A stretch of DNA of 64,000 nt. It comes from Candidatus Magnetocorallium paracelense (GTDB taxonomy: Bacteria; Nitrospirota; Thermodesulfovibrionia; Thermodesulfovibrionales; Magnetobacteriaceae). This document shows positions 63,991 to 64,000 of this stretch, piece by piece. Each line of letters opens with the position of its first letter. The stretch's first letter is position 1. The stretch spans positions 173,977 to 237,976 of the forward strand of contig JAREWP010000090.1 of NCBI GenBank assembly GCA_029001845.1, read 5' to 3'. The notes below the pieces were generated by a model. The model did not search any database, had not been told where the DNA came from, and saw only the letters and a program-made list of their open reading frames with translations. Made by a program: the position numbers and the translations under genes.

Positions 63991-64000
63991 GGTAAGGTAC

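Noticed and set aside
1..64000. tRNA or rRNA genes
   Set aside because: No stretch with a tRNA T-loop and acceptor pairing or with rRNA-like sequence was noticed; a covariance-model scan would be decisive.

Overview
The window comes from the chromosome of a Gram-negative, AT-leaning environmental bacterium. The evidence is a secretin, a lipobox lipoprotein, a PAP2 phosphatase and a MSHA-type assembly system. Dense signal transduction, DUF1566 proteins, KaiC, many HQWRQPLN-type kinases and abundant interspersed palindromic repeats suggest a Desulfobacterota- or Nitrospirota-like lineage. That is an impression from gene content; no rRNA or other marker is present to settle it. I saw no tRNA, rRNA, CRISPR array or prophage.

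Layout. 1-4.1 kb: three consecutive radical-SAM genes, two sharing a C-terminal Rossmann-like domain. 4.2-4.8 kb: a decayed AAA/DUF4143 ATPase. 5.5-9.2 kb: two secreted proteins (LamG/CARDB-like and a duplicated five-repeat propeller). 9.4-13.3 kb: a minus-strand two-component operon with a haem-c (CxxCH) sensor kinase, a lone receiver and a receiver-PAS-kinase. 13.9-19.6 kb: a large BNR-repeat lipoprotein ending in DUF1566, plus three separate DUF1566 proteins. 19.8-23.1 kb: EttA, a small orphan ORF and an intact AAA/DUF4143 ATPase. 23.2-26.6 kb: two overlapping class III cyclase genes with complementary active-site losses. 27.3-34.1 kb: chemoreceptor, small membrane protein, receiver, ParB-like protein, P-loop kinase, PAP2 phosphatase and HAD phosphatase. 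34.5-38.8 kb: a small Ser-rich protein, a hypothetical lipoprotein, TrmN6-like methyltransferase, XerD and SurE. 38.8-41.4 kb: minus-strand operon of a MshEN-like mini-protein, a VWA protein and a coiled-coil membrane protein. 41.8-52.6 kb: a broken retropepsin-like gene, a transglutaminase-like protein and a MSHA-like machine (MshI/J/K/L/E/G and an ExeA/MshM-like ATPase). 52.6-55.9 kb: receiver-kinase, KaiB/thioredoxin-like protein and KaiC. 56.5-63.6 kb: repetitive periplasmic protein, a giant hybrid kinase and a STAS-CheB-CheR fusion, all between two direct copies of one interspersed repeat.

The most distinctive system is the tandem cyclase pair. The upstream protein keeps both metal-binding Asp residues but has lost the transition-state Asn and Arg. 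The downstream protein keeps Asn and Arg but has lost the second metal Asp. This mimics the C1/C2 division of animal adenylyl cyclases and predicts an obligate heterodimer. A second theme is small non-autonomous mobile elements: a 134-bp family in three copies with 10-11 bp target duplications, a 100-bp element with perfect 24-bp inverted ends, and several other dispersed palindromes that fill almost every long intergenic gap.
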